In this document: positions 24,101 to 37,592 of the stretch, one piece after another | How positions within the stretch are numbered: the stretch's first letter is position 1 | Layout: each line of letters begins with the position of its first letter | NCBI GenBank assembly: GCA_039545355.1 | Contig: BCJJ01000029.1 | Span: forward strand, 248,001-312,000 | Direction of reading: 5' to 3' | Source of the DNA: Trichosporon coremiiforme | Taxonomy: Eukaryota; Basidiomycota; Tremellomycetes; Trichosporonales; Trichosporonaceae | Length of the DNA stretch: 64,000 bases | Program-made: the position numbers and the translations under genes | Notes under the pieces: model-generated | The model's database searches: none | What the model saw: only the letters and a program-made list of their open reading frames with translations | Told to the model about the DNA's origin: nothing

Positions 24101-27100
24101 CCAGTTAGGAACGGATCACGAGAGAAGAAGGTTCCGAGCGAACCCTCCGTGTCCTCCACAACCGAGAGCCCCGAGCCGAGACGAGCCGAAAGGTACGAGG
24201 GACGGCACGGGGGGGGCAGCTTCTGCACGTTCTGGAAGCGCGTCCAGAGGCTTCGAAGCGGTTGCATAAGACCCACAGCATTGATTGCGGGACATGCAGG
24301 ATCCAGTTCTGGGAATTCAGTGGCTCGAGATTTGTCCGCCACCCAATCGTGTGCGATTGTTCTGCGCGCATCACACTTGGCCGATGGGGTCAACTGGAAG
24401 CCGCGGGCAGGGCTGTTGCGGCATGATCGCTCCGCTTCGGAATTGTCAACTGTCGCTACGCTCGGCGGATGACGGCAACTCTTAGATTAGATATTCACGC
24501 ATTCAATGGGCAGCTGAATCAATCGCGTCAATCCTTCGTAGTCTGGTTGACTTGATTCCAGCAGAATCTTAAACTGATCAGCAGCTTTGATCCTGACCAA
24601 ATACATTGCTTCTGTGGGCTCCTTCCTTGCTCGGTCGTGCAATCAAGCTTCCAAGGCGTCGAAACGAGCTCGCTGAATCGCGATGCCCCGCTGGTATGGC
24701 CCTTGGAATCAAATGATTGGCTTTACATCCGAGAGCACACCAAGCGTCATCAAGATCAAGCGTGTGATTAGACCAGAATCGCCCGTTTATCAGCTCGCAG
24801 ATGAATGTGCATACGCAAACTGATTAGCCCATGCTTACATGCGATGTCAATGCGCACCAGACCGGAAGATGGTACTACCTTGCGTGCAAATACTTTTGCG
24901 TGCTGTGCATGCTGTGAATAACGAACGGCTCCGTGCACCCCGACTAAATGCGCACAGGTGCTTCAGGTTGGCACCGTGGCATCGAAACGGTTCGAAACGG
25001 TCAGATGAATCGTCCTCGTTCCGCACAGAACTCGCGCTTCCTATTCATGCAGCATCCTTGCAGCCACGGGCCGCAAGCCTGGCGTACCATTGCCAGCGGG
25101 CGACGGGCTTGCGAACCGCGCAATCGCCCGCTAGCCCCTCGCCTTCCCGATGCCCGCTGTCGCTATTGGCGCCTTACGCCAGGTCGGCAAAGGCTTCCGC
25201 TGATGTGCGTAACCCACACACTTCGCAGGCTAACAGGCATTCAGTAGTAGTATGGCCACGGAGCTCTGGACACTATGAACTCTCGGGGCAGTCACACCCC
25301 GTTAAACCTCCTTCCCCCTGCACATTCGACCCTCTCAGCGCCCAGGGTACCTCCGACCAGGCGCCGGATGGACGTGCAGCGGGCGGCGGGTGGAGTGCGA
25401 TACGAGCGGTTCGGCGGCGGCAGCCTGCTGATGCAATTGACGTGGGCGGCAACACGGCGTACGTACGTGCGAGACAGGACGAGAGGGTGGCGGCGAAGAT
25501 ACTCCTCGCAGCTCAAACATCACACTGTCCGCGGATCGATGCTCGGCGCCCTACCGTGACCATGCTCCTGAGTGACAGACTTCTGGGCTTTCTGGAAGAC
25601 CTTGCAGGACTACCACCTTGAGGAGGGGCGCACAGGGTGGGGGGTCGGGGTATGCTACCCTCTGCTGACCCTTGGGATTTGTCCTGAGAGAACAGCCGCC
25701 AGATGCCGAGCGAAGGGCACCCGGCAAAACAGCCGATGCTGGAACCTCCCGGCCCACTGCAATATAGCCTACTCCCTGGAAGACGGGCCCCTGTCTTTCT
25801 GCGTTGTGGTGTCCGGCGGTGTCGCTCTCAGCACGCCAGCAGTGGGCCATGAATGGTACCGAATAGCAATGGTGCTCTCGACTGCACGATCTTTCTCCTG
25901 CGATTTCCCTCCGGCTTCCACCGCCGGGCAAATGGCTTTTAGCAACCTGGGAGTACGCAGACCCCAGTGGAAACGGCCCAGCGGGTCAGCGGGGAAAGAA
26001 GGACACTAGGCCATCGGACATGCAAGAATTAATTCAGTCGTCAGGTCCTTGACAGCAGGATCCTGCACGATGAGGTAAAAACGTACGTGCGCCAGCGACC
26101 GGGACCCCAACTGCATTAGCAGATGTGCCGCTAGCTCCCATTCGTCATCTGTTGGGAACCTCTTGATGCGAGTTCATAACCCATGCCCGAGCGCGCCTCA
26201 TGGTCATGAGCACTTGGTGAGGCACGATGAAGAGCGCCTACACGGCGATATGAATGTGTTTGGAGGCTTGCCGCCCCCATCCTTATCATTTACACGAATT
26301 GAGAAGCCCAGAGCTTCCCAAGAGCTCATGACAGACCTGGCATGCCGCGCTGCTGCAAACGATTGGTCTGGATGTACCGGAAATGAGCAGGGGGCTTGCC
26401 CTTGCCTGCGCAGGATTACCCAGTAACACTCTGCATGACTAAATGAGCAGCCTGAGCACCCCCCTGTGTCCTCCTATGGGCGTCTGAGAATGCCTTTGGA
26501 CGAGCGGGATAGGAATCGCCATTCATCGCTGAGTTAGACCCTACCATTCTGCATCAGGGACGGTGTGCTTCCAGATCCAATGCCAGTTCCATATTGCCAG
26601 ATCAGAACAAGTGAAATGCAGAATCGTGACCCCCATTACCATCCAAAGCAATCTCCACAGCTGGGCGTTTATAGCCGCGAGACGTCAGAGGCGCCGACCT
26701 CTGCTGCGCCACCAACAACCCCCTTTCGCATCAGCCTTCAGGCGCAGTCGGTCGCGCCCCCATGTAAAGAAGGCGCTGGAGGCTGAGGCTGGCATGCATG
26801 GAGCGTTCCTTTCGTCCGTCTGACAAGTGATCGCGCAGGCGACTAACCCGCAAACGCCGTGCAGGACGTGCAGCTGGGGCTTGCAGGTTCGTAGGACGTG
26901 CAGCAACGGGTAGCGGTGGAACATGAGCACGGGGCCGGCTGTTGCACGCATGCACAGGGTGTGACTCGGAAGTGCGAGCTGAGGATGGACATGCCGGCAT
27001 TCCCTACAGCGATAACAACGTGTCGTCATGCAGTTGAGTGTTAGCTGCCGTCAGGAGGGTGTGCCGGAAGCTGGTCGGAAGCTTCGGTCACCAGCTGGAG

Positions 27101-30100
27101 GAGCTGATGGTCTCGCGATGCAGACTGCCGTACCGCGGTGCTGCCGCAAGTCGAAAGATTCCTGGCAACCTAAAGCTGATTCCTCCGGGCCAGAGTGGGG
27201 CCAGCACCCTGCGACGGCCGGGCCTGAAGCACCTGAAAGGCGTGCAGAGGCCTAAACAGACTTAGGCCAAGGGTGCAGAGGGCTTAAGGTGGATTAGCTT
27301 TGCTAGCGCCTCTGAAAGGCACAGACTGTAAGACGGGCACTTCTGGGGAGAGCAAGGCACGACTCAGCGCTAGGACGATGCGCAGGAACGAGGAACGGCG
27401 TCAGTGCGCGTCAGACGGACGTCACTTATCGCTGCCCAGGCGAAAAGTGAAAGTTGCACCAATCCTGTTCACCCGCAGTCTAAGACATTGGTCTCATCCT
27501 CTGACATCAGGAGCACGCGAGAACCAGGGCCCAGCCGCCTTGGCCCTGCAACTTGGATCTCGGTCCTCCACTTTCATGTCCACCTGATGCATCTTCCCAG
27601 CTCTGGTCCTGTGGTCCGTCGAGGGTCACGCCAAACGGCACCAGGCAGACGACTTAGGCGTCGTACTTCAAGGACGTGCGCACACTCGCGCACCCTACCT
27701 CCATCGCACAGGCTCGACGGGATAGGAGCTCCAGGATCTCCAGATTCCCTGTGAGCATGTCTGGCGAGAACAGCTTCTTTTAGCCGCGGGGAAACATAGG
27801 AGCGCGAAGTACGCAGCGAGGGAAGGAGGGGGGGGGGATGGTTTGCTAGCGATGCCGGCGATGCCGGCATTTGCTTCAGTCTGGCCAGAACTTCGATCAA
27901 CATTCGCCCCATCCTCCTGCCTTCTACATTGTTGACGGCCTGCAAGCTCTGCAGGAGCTTGGTGCGACGTTCTGTGGTACCTTCGCTGCCTGACGAGACG
28001 CGGAAGGTAGGTCCATCTAGGATTGCCGAGGGCCGCTGAAGAGCCTGAACTGAGATCCCTGAAGATTATCCACTCCTCATCTCTCCAACTGCCCGGGCTC
28101 CCCCACGTGACGGCACAACAATTCACGGTAAGTCCCTCGGAGACAGAGATGCAGCGGCATAGGTGCCAGCTGAAGACCTTGTCGACGACTGAGAGCAATG
28201 CGACGGTGTCGAGTTCACTGGGAGACGGCGCAACCCCGAAGACCCACTAATCCACAGGGCTGCCTACGGAGAATATGGAATATGGTTACCGGGACGGCGG
28301 TGGGGCTACCCACAACGCCTGCGAGTTCCATGATCTCGCACGCAATGGACTGCCGCCACCTTATCCCAGAAAATGCCCAGTACCAATCTCAAGTTCGCCG
28401 ACGGGCACCCAGGGGATACTCTTCTCTATTGGGCCGGACATAGCGGGAGCCTATCACCCGCTGGGCCCTGTGATATCCTGGCATTCTGAGGGACGCGGGA
28501 CTATGCATGAACGATCGAATGTGCTATGATCAACTTATGAAACGATGACTGGCATTGACCCAAAACTTTACGACCAGTCCAGAATGGAAGAAATCTGACC
28601 CTGTGCGAAAACGAAATAACGAAACAGGACCGAGTCCGGTTGGCTTCGCGGTTGCTCTGCATAGTCGTCTCTCGGCGCAGCGCCCGTAAGGTGGCGCTTG
28701 AGTTCTTCTCATGGAGACCTTCGAAGTGGAAGGTGCCGCACTCCCGCATGGATCTGTCACGGGGTACCAGCTGTGCATGGGGCGGAATGGGGGACTCTCG
28801 CTACTCTGCATATAATTGCGCATTAGTGTGAGCTGTCCGCTGTTTCCAGCTCGGTCCGCCAGGTCCCTTCTGCACCCACAAAACGTACTTGTCTAAGTGA
28901 ATGGGCGTCGTATCTGGTACGGATCATTGGAGCCGCTGGAGCCGAGAGCTCCGGCGCAACGGAATGGGTCCAGCTGATCCATTCGGTGAATAGGATAACG
29001 CCAGCGGAGTACAGAGTGGTCGTCTGACGGACCGACAGGGCATCAGACGGAGTACTCGTTCGACTTCACCGTTGATGACTGCAACCCGCCCCCTGTATTG
29101 ACGGGTGGCTCCATTTGAACCCACTGACCCGAGCTGGACAATCGTCGCCGCGCGGGGCCGCTACCGCGTCAGCATCAGCGTGCATACACGGCGAAACCCA
29201 CTCTCGCGGTGGCCAGGAAGATTGGGGTTTCTCCTCTTGATCAGCCGTACGCTGATTGCAGCCTTGTGGGACGGGCCGAACACCGAGCCACGGCCACTTA
29301 GGCCGAGCGAGTGGAACCAAGGCAATTCGGACACAGGGACGGAGGGCCGAAAGGGCAAGATTATCGCGTGGCGTGACCGTGTTGTTCTCGGTCGGACCGA
29401 TCCAATACCAATACGTCCCCGCGCAGTGGGAGTGGCTGAGTGGCTGCGGGCCCTTCTTCAACGCAATCGATCTCTTTCAGAAGGATCACGGCCCATGCAA
29501 GTATCACAGCGCCAAGACCGAAATCGTCGCAGAACGTGCAGAAGTGTCCGGAGGCGCTCTGATTGAAATTGGCAGCTAAGGGTTTGCAGTGGGTCAATTC
29601 ATGGTTTATTGCGATTATAAGAAAGCCTTTGCTTTCCTTGCCTATCGTAGCTGGACGTGCACGACTTGTCGCTCACAGCTGCCCACCTCAAATTTTTGAG
29701 CGCTGGAGTAAAGGTGTGTTCGGCATGGGGTTCGGCAAGCCGAACAGCTTGCAGCGGAGAGCTAACCGACAGAGTTGGCGACACGAACAGGCATGAGCAA
29801 TTCATCACCCACCACGCTCACCATCGTCCGTACCCGAATTCAATTGTTCAGATTAAGTTGTCGGGTACACGTCTGGTGTCATCATCGCCCGCTGTGTCTG
29901 GGGTATTATGCATGACAAGCCGACGAGGGCCGAAGCCTGCCGACACCGGCACGATACCTGGATCTGGATGTTGTTTCGTTCCGGCGTCGCGAGACCACAC
30001 GTAATGACAGACATGGCGGAATGGCGGGCTTTGCCGGATTTGCATTGCCCAACGGGTGGTGTGATCACAGGTCTTCTCGGTCTCAGTCTCAGAACTTCAG

Positions 30101-33100
30101 TCTCAATCGAAGACGGGCCGCGCAGGCTCCTGCAAACCAGTCACCTGCAGGCCACCTGTCTCCGCCTGCTCTCGGGCAGTTCTGTATGACAAGGCCACGC
30201 GCCTAAACGCGCACAAGGTTGAACGGAAACACTCTCTCCGAGACTCCCTACCAACGGTGCAGCGGGGCTGAACCTTGTTGAGGGCAGTGCCTGTTCCAGC
30301 ACGGAGCATTCTGTTGACTTTTCCACCCAATGCACGAGCGGCGTACTTCACTGGAGCGGGCTTCGCAGTGTTTAGTTGCTGTCATCCCCTGGCGTCCGCT
30401 GGGGAGGCTCTGCATACGAAACGCACATGTAGTCGCGATCAGATCCCACGGCGCGGACCGAATCCCACAAGCACTGTGCCACGAGCATTGGAGCGGTCCG
30501 CCCATATGCGCGGCCCGGTATGAGCTGGGCACCCCCAAATCACAAGCATCAATGCCTGCTTTGAGAATGTGAATAGCTTCAGGCTTCGTGCTGACGTCTG
30601 AACAATTGTCACGACCGAGCGAGCCCACAGAGCCCAATCGCGGTTCGTTGTGCGGCTTCTGCAGGCTTCCCTATTACGGAACGTCTCGCTCTCGGTTCTT
30701 CCCGCCCAGCCCACTGGATGAGAAACGCAGTGGCACATGCACTGACACGACGTTCTCAGTCCTGGATACCCTGGCCAAGTTCTCTAACGCCCTCAAACAA
30801 TGTCTCTCCCAGACCTCACAGAAGCCCAGGGTGTCCATGACCCCTATCCAATCGTCGTGGAACCATGACAGACCGCGGAACGCCCCTCACTTACGTCTTT
30901 AACCCCAGACGATGACTTGGAAACAAACATCACTACGTGACTACCGTCAGGTGGGGAGCCCAGACCCCTGCCTGAGATGACGAAAAGAAGCAGCGCCCTA
31001 AGCCGAACCCGGATGTGTCTGTCACAAAGTGCGACAGGCCCTGGACAAGATCGATCGACAGTCCAGGCGCCCGCAGCGTTGCTGTCGCACTCGTTAGCTA
31101 ATCTCGCTTCGGGATGTGGCGCGACCGCAGCTTTACTTGGCTCCCAGGCTAGGAATAGCGGCACCCAAGCTTCCGAACCGAAGCTGTCCTGGCGTCCTTG
31201 TGACCTTCACGTCACTTGCCCGGCAGAATCTGGCGTAGGCGTAATCTCCTAGCTCGTTATTGGAAAGGTCCCTGCCGTCCATCTACCGTTCTGCAGTGGC
31301 AGACTGCTGCACTAGCTGTACCAGTCGATCGCGACAGGGCCGAGTGTCGGCCCAAAGATTGCAAGGTCAGGACGGATGCAGGTAGGACCCGAGTGGCGGG
31401 ATGAATCGGGGCCGATTCTGCATTTTCACGACATTTCACGCTTTCACGCCTCAATGCTGTCCGCTTCACTAGACTGCGCCCGCCGATGCCTGAGCTCGGT
31501 GGAGCGCGGCCAAGGCTGGGTCCAACCCGCCGCACCAAAATGTCCGTCTCCGCACGACGCTCCGCGATCACAAGGGTCGCACAGAACACAATTCGTCGTC
31601 CATGGAGCGACATTTGGCGTGCCCTGTTGCTCTCCGGTCACATGAGAGAAGCATACCTGACAGTCTGACTCCTTAGCTTGATGCTTCCACAGGGTTTGCG
31701 TGCGCCGTTAGGATCTGATAGACAGGTAGTGACGGGGTAGTGGGGGCTATCGGGCTAGTGGCGGGAGTGCATTCATTGCTCTCTTACGCCAATGATCGTC
31801 GGGTGTCATGTCGCGACCGTGGCACTCACTGGTCAATGACCGTTCCGTTCGTCTCTTGGTTTTCCCGCTTCACCGTCACATTGCTCACCCTGCAGGCTGC
31901 ACATCAGAAGAAAGACTATGTGGGAGCGAACCCCGTGAGATCTATTGCCCGTGATCTGTGCATGGAATGAATGCATCAATGATAGCCGGTCGGTCAACGT
32001 TCCTCCGATAACCCCGTACCCTCCTGAACTTCGCGGCCCCACCGCGCCCGCCATCCCTCATTCGTTATCCATGAGCTCACCTTGATAACGATCGAATGTA
32101 GGACACGGACTGAGCGCAACGTTACAACCTTACTGACGAGCTCGCCGATCGTTCAGCGGGATTCCGAGCCTGCCCACATTCCCTGCCCGAGGTCTGCTTG
32201 TTCTGCGACTCCGGCACGACAGCAGCATCGGCGCTGCCGGCCCCGGCGAGCTGTGATGGACGATGTTTGGGAATCATCTGCTCCATCAGCTCCAATTGTC
32301 TTGGAGGGAAGCGAGCAAGGGCCACATGACCGTCGAATGGTCTCGGGGCGACGGAAGATCGGCATTGAATCGCACTAGAGCTCGGCACGCCGCTCTTGAC
32401 CCATTCAGCCCCTGCACATGCTGGAGCGTGCCCCAAAGTGCCGACATGATACGAGCATCGGCACGCCATTGTAAGCTCTGAGACATAGTGGACGGGGTAG
32501 GGAGCAGCGCAGTATCATGCCGTCGGTACCCCTTCAAAGGACGCACGCCACTGGCAGCTGGTCGGGCGTCATGTACTGTGTGCGGCGCAAAGAAGAATGG
32601 AAGGGGGTCAACCCTCAATGCGTTCGTTCGGCACGACAGGGTAGTGACGAAGAAACGGCTGAACTGGGATTGAGCGAGCGGGTCGACCTCGAAAAATGTT
32701 CATCAATTGATAAAAACAGGAGCGATGAATATCTCCGACCATTCACAGAGGGCTTGGTCGTCCCAAACGAATACCAGAGCGCGTGTAGATGCCTTCCAAC
32801 GGCTTAACAGCTCGGATCGGCGAGTGCCGCTTCCGAAGGTCCCACTACTCTCCGACCATGCAATCCGTCATTGCCCGTCATAGTCCGTCATCTTTGAAGA
32901 GCACCTGACGTGCACCCTTCCGCAGCAGCAGCGCCGGCCAAAACACCGGTAAACGACGCTCGGCGCTGGAGCGGGGCACGGCGACCCCCCCTCTACCGGG
33001 ACAGGTTTCGAGTCATCGGACGCAGAACCGTCCCGACTGGGGACCCGGGGGACATTATACGCTCGGAGATGCATCCGGCGATCGGATGCCCTGCATATCA

Positions 33101-33604
33101 CCGGCTAGTCACCTTCGGACCCTGGTTCGGTGACATTGCATCTCTACCCACGTCACTCTCGGGTACGTTGCTGCGCAAAACCCACAGTCAAAACCCGCAA
33201 GACCCACTGAGATACGACAGCATACCAGCGGCGTAAGAGGAGCATAACCGAATTATCGGCAGATCGCCGCCTTCGTCGTTCGGCACTGTTCGCTGCGCCG
33301 TTGCATTCTTTGAGACCCTTCTTGCCTTCTCTCCATTCCAGATCTGTATGGCTTTGGGGTGCACTCCAAGTACCCTTTGCTCAGCTGCCCAGTGCAGCAC
33401 CTCCACCGCTCCTGGCGACATAGGCGAGACCGGCGGCGCTTTCGGACAACGTAGCGACGCTATGAGCGGTCTCGCAGTCATGACTGCTGGCATGTCTATC
33501 ATTTACTCGTTCAACGGCCGACTGCCGCGGCTGTCTTCCGGCAATCCTCACGATGAAGTCAGAAAAAGGCGCTCGCTAAGAGCGCTACGCAGGGGAAGGA
33601 AGAT
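21145..33604. other. Gene desert of about 12.5 kb
   Basis: The first part should hold the promoter of the MedA-type gene. The rest has many short frames on both strands, the longest about 260 codons (24839-25621 +), but no recognisable domain, no transposase or reverse-transcriptase motif and no convincing exon chain. One isolated consensus intron occurs at 23909-23957 on the minus strand. Poly-G at about 27829 and a minisatellite at 21271-21330 are the only simple repeats I noted. Confidence 0.45.
21271..21330. repeat. Short minisatellite, CCAGGA-type units
   Basis: Units of the type CCAGGAGCCAGGACC recur with small variations across about 60 bp, just upstream of the ATG-free leader. Confidence 0.65.
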
Positions 33605-33919
33605 ATGGAAGATCTTGTCCTTGTCGCCTGCCGGACGGGCGCCGGTTCGGGTCACGCCAACGGTTGCGAAGAGAAACTAAACAGGCTACTTAGTGCTGTA
33701 TCGCAGATAGTCCAGATAGTCCGCACGGTCTTCGAGTTGCCCAAGACAGGTGTGTCGCATCAAGCGCGGCAAACTGGAGATCAGGCAGTTCCAGTGAGAC
33801 ACGTCGCTCGAGGTGAGCGGTGTGAGTTACATCAGGTGAGTAACATCGATGATGCGATGCTTGCACAAGCACGACTCTCTGGAACGGTGGATGTGAGAGT
33901 GCGTGCTGAGGGCAACTGA
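33605..33919 (+). CDS. Questionable small ORF, hypothetical protein
   Basis: This open frame of 104 codons starts with a real ATG and converges on HSP10. The translation is balanced, for example EEKLNRLLSAVSQIVQIV, which could form an amphipathic helix, but it matches no family I know. A GTGAGT donor-like site at about 33834 with CTGAC-type sites at 33920-33955 could mark an intron. It may equally be noncoding sequence downstream of HSP10. Confidence 0.15.
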   Translation: MEDLVLVACRTGAGSGHANGCEEKLNRLLSAVSQIVQIVRTVFELPKTGVSHQARQTGDQAVPVRHVARGERCELHQVSNIDDAMLAQARLSGTVDVRVRAEGN

Positions 33920-34009
33920 CACAAGCGACAAACTGACTCACAACTGACTCAGAGAGCTGCACACGACAGACAAAATGATTGCTATGCATATGCTTCTCAA
34001 ATAACCCGT

Positions 34010-36235
34010 TTACTCGTTGATCTTGGCAAGGATCTCGGCGTCCTTGAAGAGCTGGTACTCCTGTTACACGTCAGCTTGTGTCTCTCCGATAAGTAGGGGG
34101 ATTCCTGGCTATCTGCTCGTGTCTGCTGCGCAGGGTCTCGTGCTGGCGCTAGGTTGCGGTGCACCCGAAGTCTTCCGTGCGATCAATGGACGTTCACACG
34201 CAATCACACCTTTCTCCGCACATGCCTGCTCATAATCCAGCTAGTGACGCCAAGCCACACCGAGGCATTTTTTGATATTCCGTTGGAAATCGCCTAAGAT
34301 CGACCTGTATCACGCTGCCACTAGTGTCGTCCTCCATGATACTCCGGAGGGGGACCAGGTCGCAACGAGGCATATTCAAGGTGTGGACCGCGTGCAACCA
34401 CGCACTCAGCCCCATTCCGCGCTACCATTGTCTCGTTCTCCGACGATTCATGGAGTAACTCAGGCAAAAAGCTGTCAAGAGAGACGTGACACAGCCCTGT
34501 GAGGTCTCTTGACAACCGTGACAGCCGTTCTGTTCGAACGGAACTCGTGTTCGGTAGCCATGTCCCGCTGAATGAAGCCACATCGATCTCCACCGGCGGT
34601 AAAGACACCGACCTCGTCGCTGATTGCAGCTACACGTTGCGCAAATGCAACCAGTGCTGTCAACGGTGGTTCCCACACGTCGCTGCAGCCGATCGCCGAG
34701 GCACGTCCCGACGGAATTCACTGCCTTCCCGCACCACGGCTGAGCGCAAGCACCCCAGACTTGAGGGCGGCGGGAGCGAAGTCTGACCCAAGCTGATCCT
34801 GTAGAAGGGACGAAGTGCGTACAGCTCAATCTTAGTCGCGGTGACTGAGTAATCGAGATGGATTTCCGGCGGCACCCACTTCCGCTTCGTTTGAGCCGCA
34901 TGGACTTGGTCCGCAGCTGAGAATAGCCACTGGAGCACCCGGCGGCCGTTGTGAAGTGGGACGCGTCCAGACGCAGCAGAGTGTTCAAGCGAGGTGGACA
35001 AAGCTGGACATTGCCTTTGAGGACGCTTCACTCCTAGAGTTGCCAAGCAGGAATCGTCTCCACACACACGAACCACAACCACTCCGCGTGTCTCAGCGAA
35101 GGCACACGCCGTCCTCAACGCGCGAGAATGGAGCTCTCTTCTACCCATGAACGACTCTGCTCCGCGACCGACAGGTGGTCAAGCGGAAAAATAGAGATGA
35201 GGGAAGATCACAAGCCAATCAAGTTTCTCCGAAAGACGATGCTCAGGTTAAACTGATAGCCGAGCGAAACTTAGACGAAGTGTCGAAGATCGCTTGAGCA
35301 CGGCCCATGAGTGCGCAGGCACGAGCGCTGATAGCAGGAAACGGAGAAAACAGGAATGGTAACTCACCTCCTCGCCGACCTTGATGCTGGAGCCGCCCCA
35401 GCCAGGGAGGAGAACACGGTCGCCAGCCTGGACAGAAGTGGGGACGACCTTGCCGTCCTTGCCGGGGGCACCGGGGCCGACAGCGATAACGGTGGCCTCG
35501 GGGAGAGGAGTAGAAGCGGCAGACGAAGGGAGGAAGATGCCCGAAGCGGTTTTCTGAACGTTAGCTGGCACGATCGGCAGCGCGCATGGTCCGGCAGCAC
35601 GACTCCACAGGCGGATCAAGCTCCGAAGCCACCGACTTCATCGTCGGTCCTTCAGGAGGCTGTGGAAATGTGCGGAGAGACCCTCAGGACTGTCTTAACC
35701 TGCTCCGACGCTTGCTTGTCGCAACAGTCAGAATCAGCCAGGCGCAGACGTGAGCCTCAATAGACTGTTTGCCTCGACTTCGGGTTTCTCCGCCTCGCAT
35801 CGGACATCAAGTTCCAACACTTTCACCGACGATCTGAGGGCAGCTCAGTGGGCGCCTGGTGATGCAAACGAGCCAGAGACGAACGCGCGGTGCGGAGCTC
35901 GCCCAGTGACTGTAACTCGACCTGCGGGAAAAGGCCGCAGGTCGCGCGTCGCTGTCGCTCCAGACACCGTGCTCTGTCTCCGTAAAGTAAAGCTCCGACC
36001 GCATACGATCGACTGAGTGCCCTCCTGAGTCCCTCCCAAGTCCCGGCGCTCGTCGCACCACCGACACCTGCAGAATCGCGCTGCTCATAAACGTTGTCGG
36101 CACTCACGGTCTCAGGCTTGAAGCGCTGGACGAGAACGCGGTCGAAGAGGGGCTGGAGGCTCTTGATGTTCTTGAAGGTAGCGGCCTGCATGGTCAGTAA
36201 CTTGTGCAGGCTGTTGTGAGTATGCGACTGACCAT
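34010..36235 (-). CDS. HSP10: Mitochondrial 10-kDa chaperonin (HSP10)
   Basis: This is the co-chaperonin lid that caps HSP60 in the mitochondrial matrix. Exons are (ATG 36235-36233), 36185-36108, 35553-35368 and 34060-34010, giving 105 aa. The joined protein has SLQPLFDRVLVQRFKPET, then KTASGIFLPSSAAS (the mobile-loop region), then GPGAPGKDGKVVPTSVQAGD and LLPGWGGSSIKVGEE, joined to EYQLFKDAEILAKINE. The last join, GEE|EYQLF, exactly matches the family C-terminus. The start is ambiguous. An alternative ATG at 36191 extends exon 2 by MQ (106 aa). An acceptor CTGAC-N5-AG just before GCC supports a 47-nt intron right after the upstream ATG, with a less common GTCAGT donor. Introns of 554 nt and 1307 nt are long for this gene set. 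The gene is head to head with HSP60. Confidence 0.92.
34061..35367 (-). other. 1.3-kb intron of HSP10
   Basis: The donor is GTGAGT and the acceptor is CTGAC-N7-AG. It separates the first ~89 codons from the last 16 plus stop. It contains a same-strand ATG-initiated frame of 162 codons (35148-34660) with no recognised family. No terminal repeats were found by eye at the intron ends. Confidence 0.8.
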
Positions 36236-36759
36236 TGTGAGTGTTGTCGATGAGGAAGACGGAAACCCGAACTTTTTGCTTCTTGTTGGCGTGCGGTCCA
36301 GATTCGTCTCGGCTATGAGCAGGCGTAGGGCACGCGGTTGCAGGCGGTGGGTGAGCTCATGGGCGGAACCAATCGGATCTCGAGGTGACGGTGGAGGGGT
36401 CGTGAAAGTGCTGACTTTTTCCAGAACTTTTCCACGGTTGGCTGGGAAAGTCAAGTTCCGCCGTGATCCGTCCCTTGCGGCACGAGGCGGCGGTCGCATG
36501 CATGCGGGCAGGCGCTGGCTCATACTGGTGGACGCAAATCCGGGCGTGACTGGCTGGCTGACTGACTGGTCCGCGCGGTGCGTAAGAGTCACCCACCGCC
36601 TAAGCCTGTGCTTTTTGCCGAAGGATCCAAGAACCGCTCTCCTCCATCCCTCTCCATCCAGTAGGAATCCTTGTTCTAAACCAGGCTACATAACTTGGTC
36701 TTTTCCTTCTTTCTCTCTTTCCTTACACATCTGCAAAAAGCATTCCCCACATCACCACA
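36236..36759. promoter_or_regulatory. Bidirectional HSP10/HSP60 promoter
   Basis: About 525 bp separate the two outermost start codons of the divergent chaperonin genes, so both must be driven from here. It contains an HSE-like array at 36418-36432. The HSP60-proximal part is C/T-rich on the plus strand (about 36695-36735), a likely leader. Confidence 0.75.
36418..36432 (+). promoter_or_regulatory. Heat-shock-element-like site
   Basis: The sequence TTTCC AGAAC TTTTC fits three alternating 5-bp HSE units (nTTCn nGAAn nTTCn) with one mismatch in the third. It sits about 330 bp upstream of the HSP60 ATG and about 180 bp from that of HSP10, so Hsf1 could act on both genes. Confidence 0.5.
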
Positions 36760-37075
36760 ATGCTTGCTCGCTCTCGCGCCGCGCTCCCCCGTCCCGCGCG
36801 CCTGCTCAACTCGCAGCCCGCCGCTCGCCGCTACCTTGGCTCCAAGGATGTCATCTTCGGCAACGACGCCCGCCAGGGCATGCTGAAGGGTGTTGACACC
36901 CTCGCCAAGGCCGTCCAGGCTACTCTCGGCCCCAAGGGCCGCACCGTCATCATCGGTAGGTATCTGTTGCTGGACGGAACGTTGGACTTCCGCTCGAGGT
37001 GGCCCCCAGCCACTTTTTTCTCCACTCCGGAGGGCCCGGAAAAGAGTTTGCCGCTGACAACCCGCAGGCCAGTCG

Positions 37076-37110
<35 letters not shown>

Positions 37111-37135
37111 GGTCGCCAAGGCCATCACCCTCAAG

Positions 37136-37167
<32 letters not shown>

Positions 37168-37356
37168 ACGATCGATCGTGAGCGAGAGTTGCGGAACTTT
37201 TTTCCCACTCCGTCACTCGCGAACTTTCCTTTCGCGCCGGATAAAATTCGCGTACTAATGATGTCAAGTCTCGTTCAGGACGTTGCCTCGAAGACCAACG
37301 ACACTGCCGGTGACGGAACGACGACGGCGACCGTCCTCGCCCGTGCCATCTACTCT

Positions 37357-37403
<47 letters not shown>

Positions 37404-37555
37404 CCGCGGTGCCCAGAAGGCCGTCGACAAGGTCCTCTCGGTCCTTGAGGCCAACAAGCGCGACATCACGACCTCTGAGGAGATTGCCCAGGTCGCCACC
37501 ATCTCTGCCAACGGCGACAAGCACGTCGGCAACATCATTGCCCAGGCCATGGAGA

Positions 37556-37592
<37 letters not shown>

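Noticed and set aside
24839..25621. 260-codon plus-strand frame in the desert
   Set aside because: Translation is rich in Arg, Ser, Ala and Pro without any domain, helix pattern or splice context.
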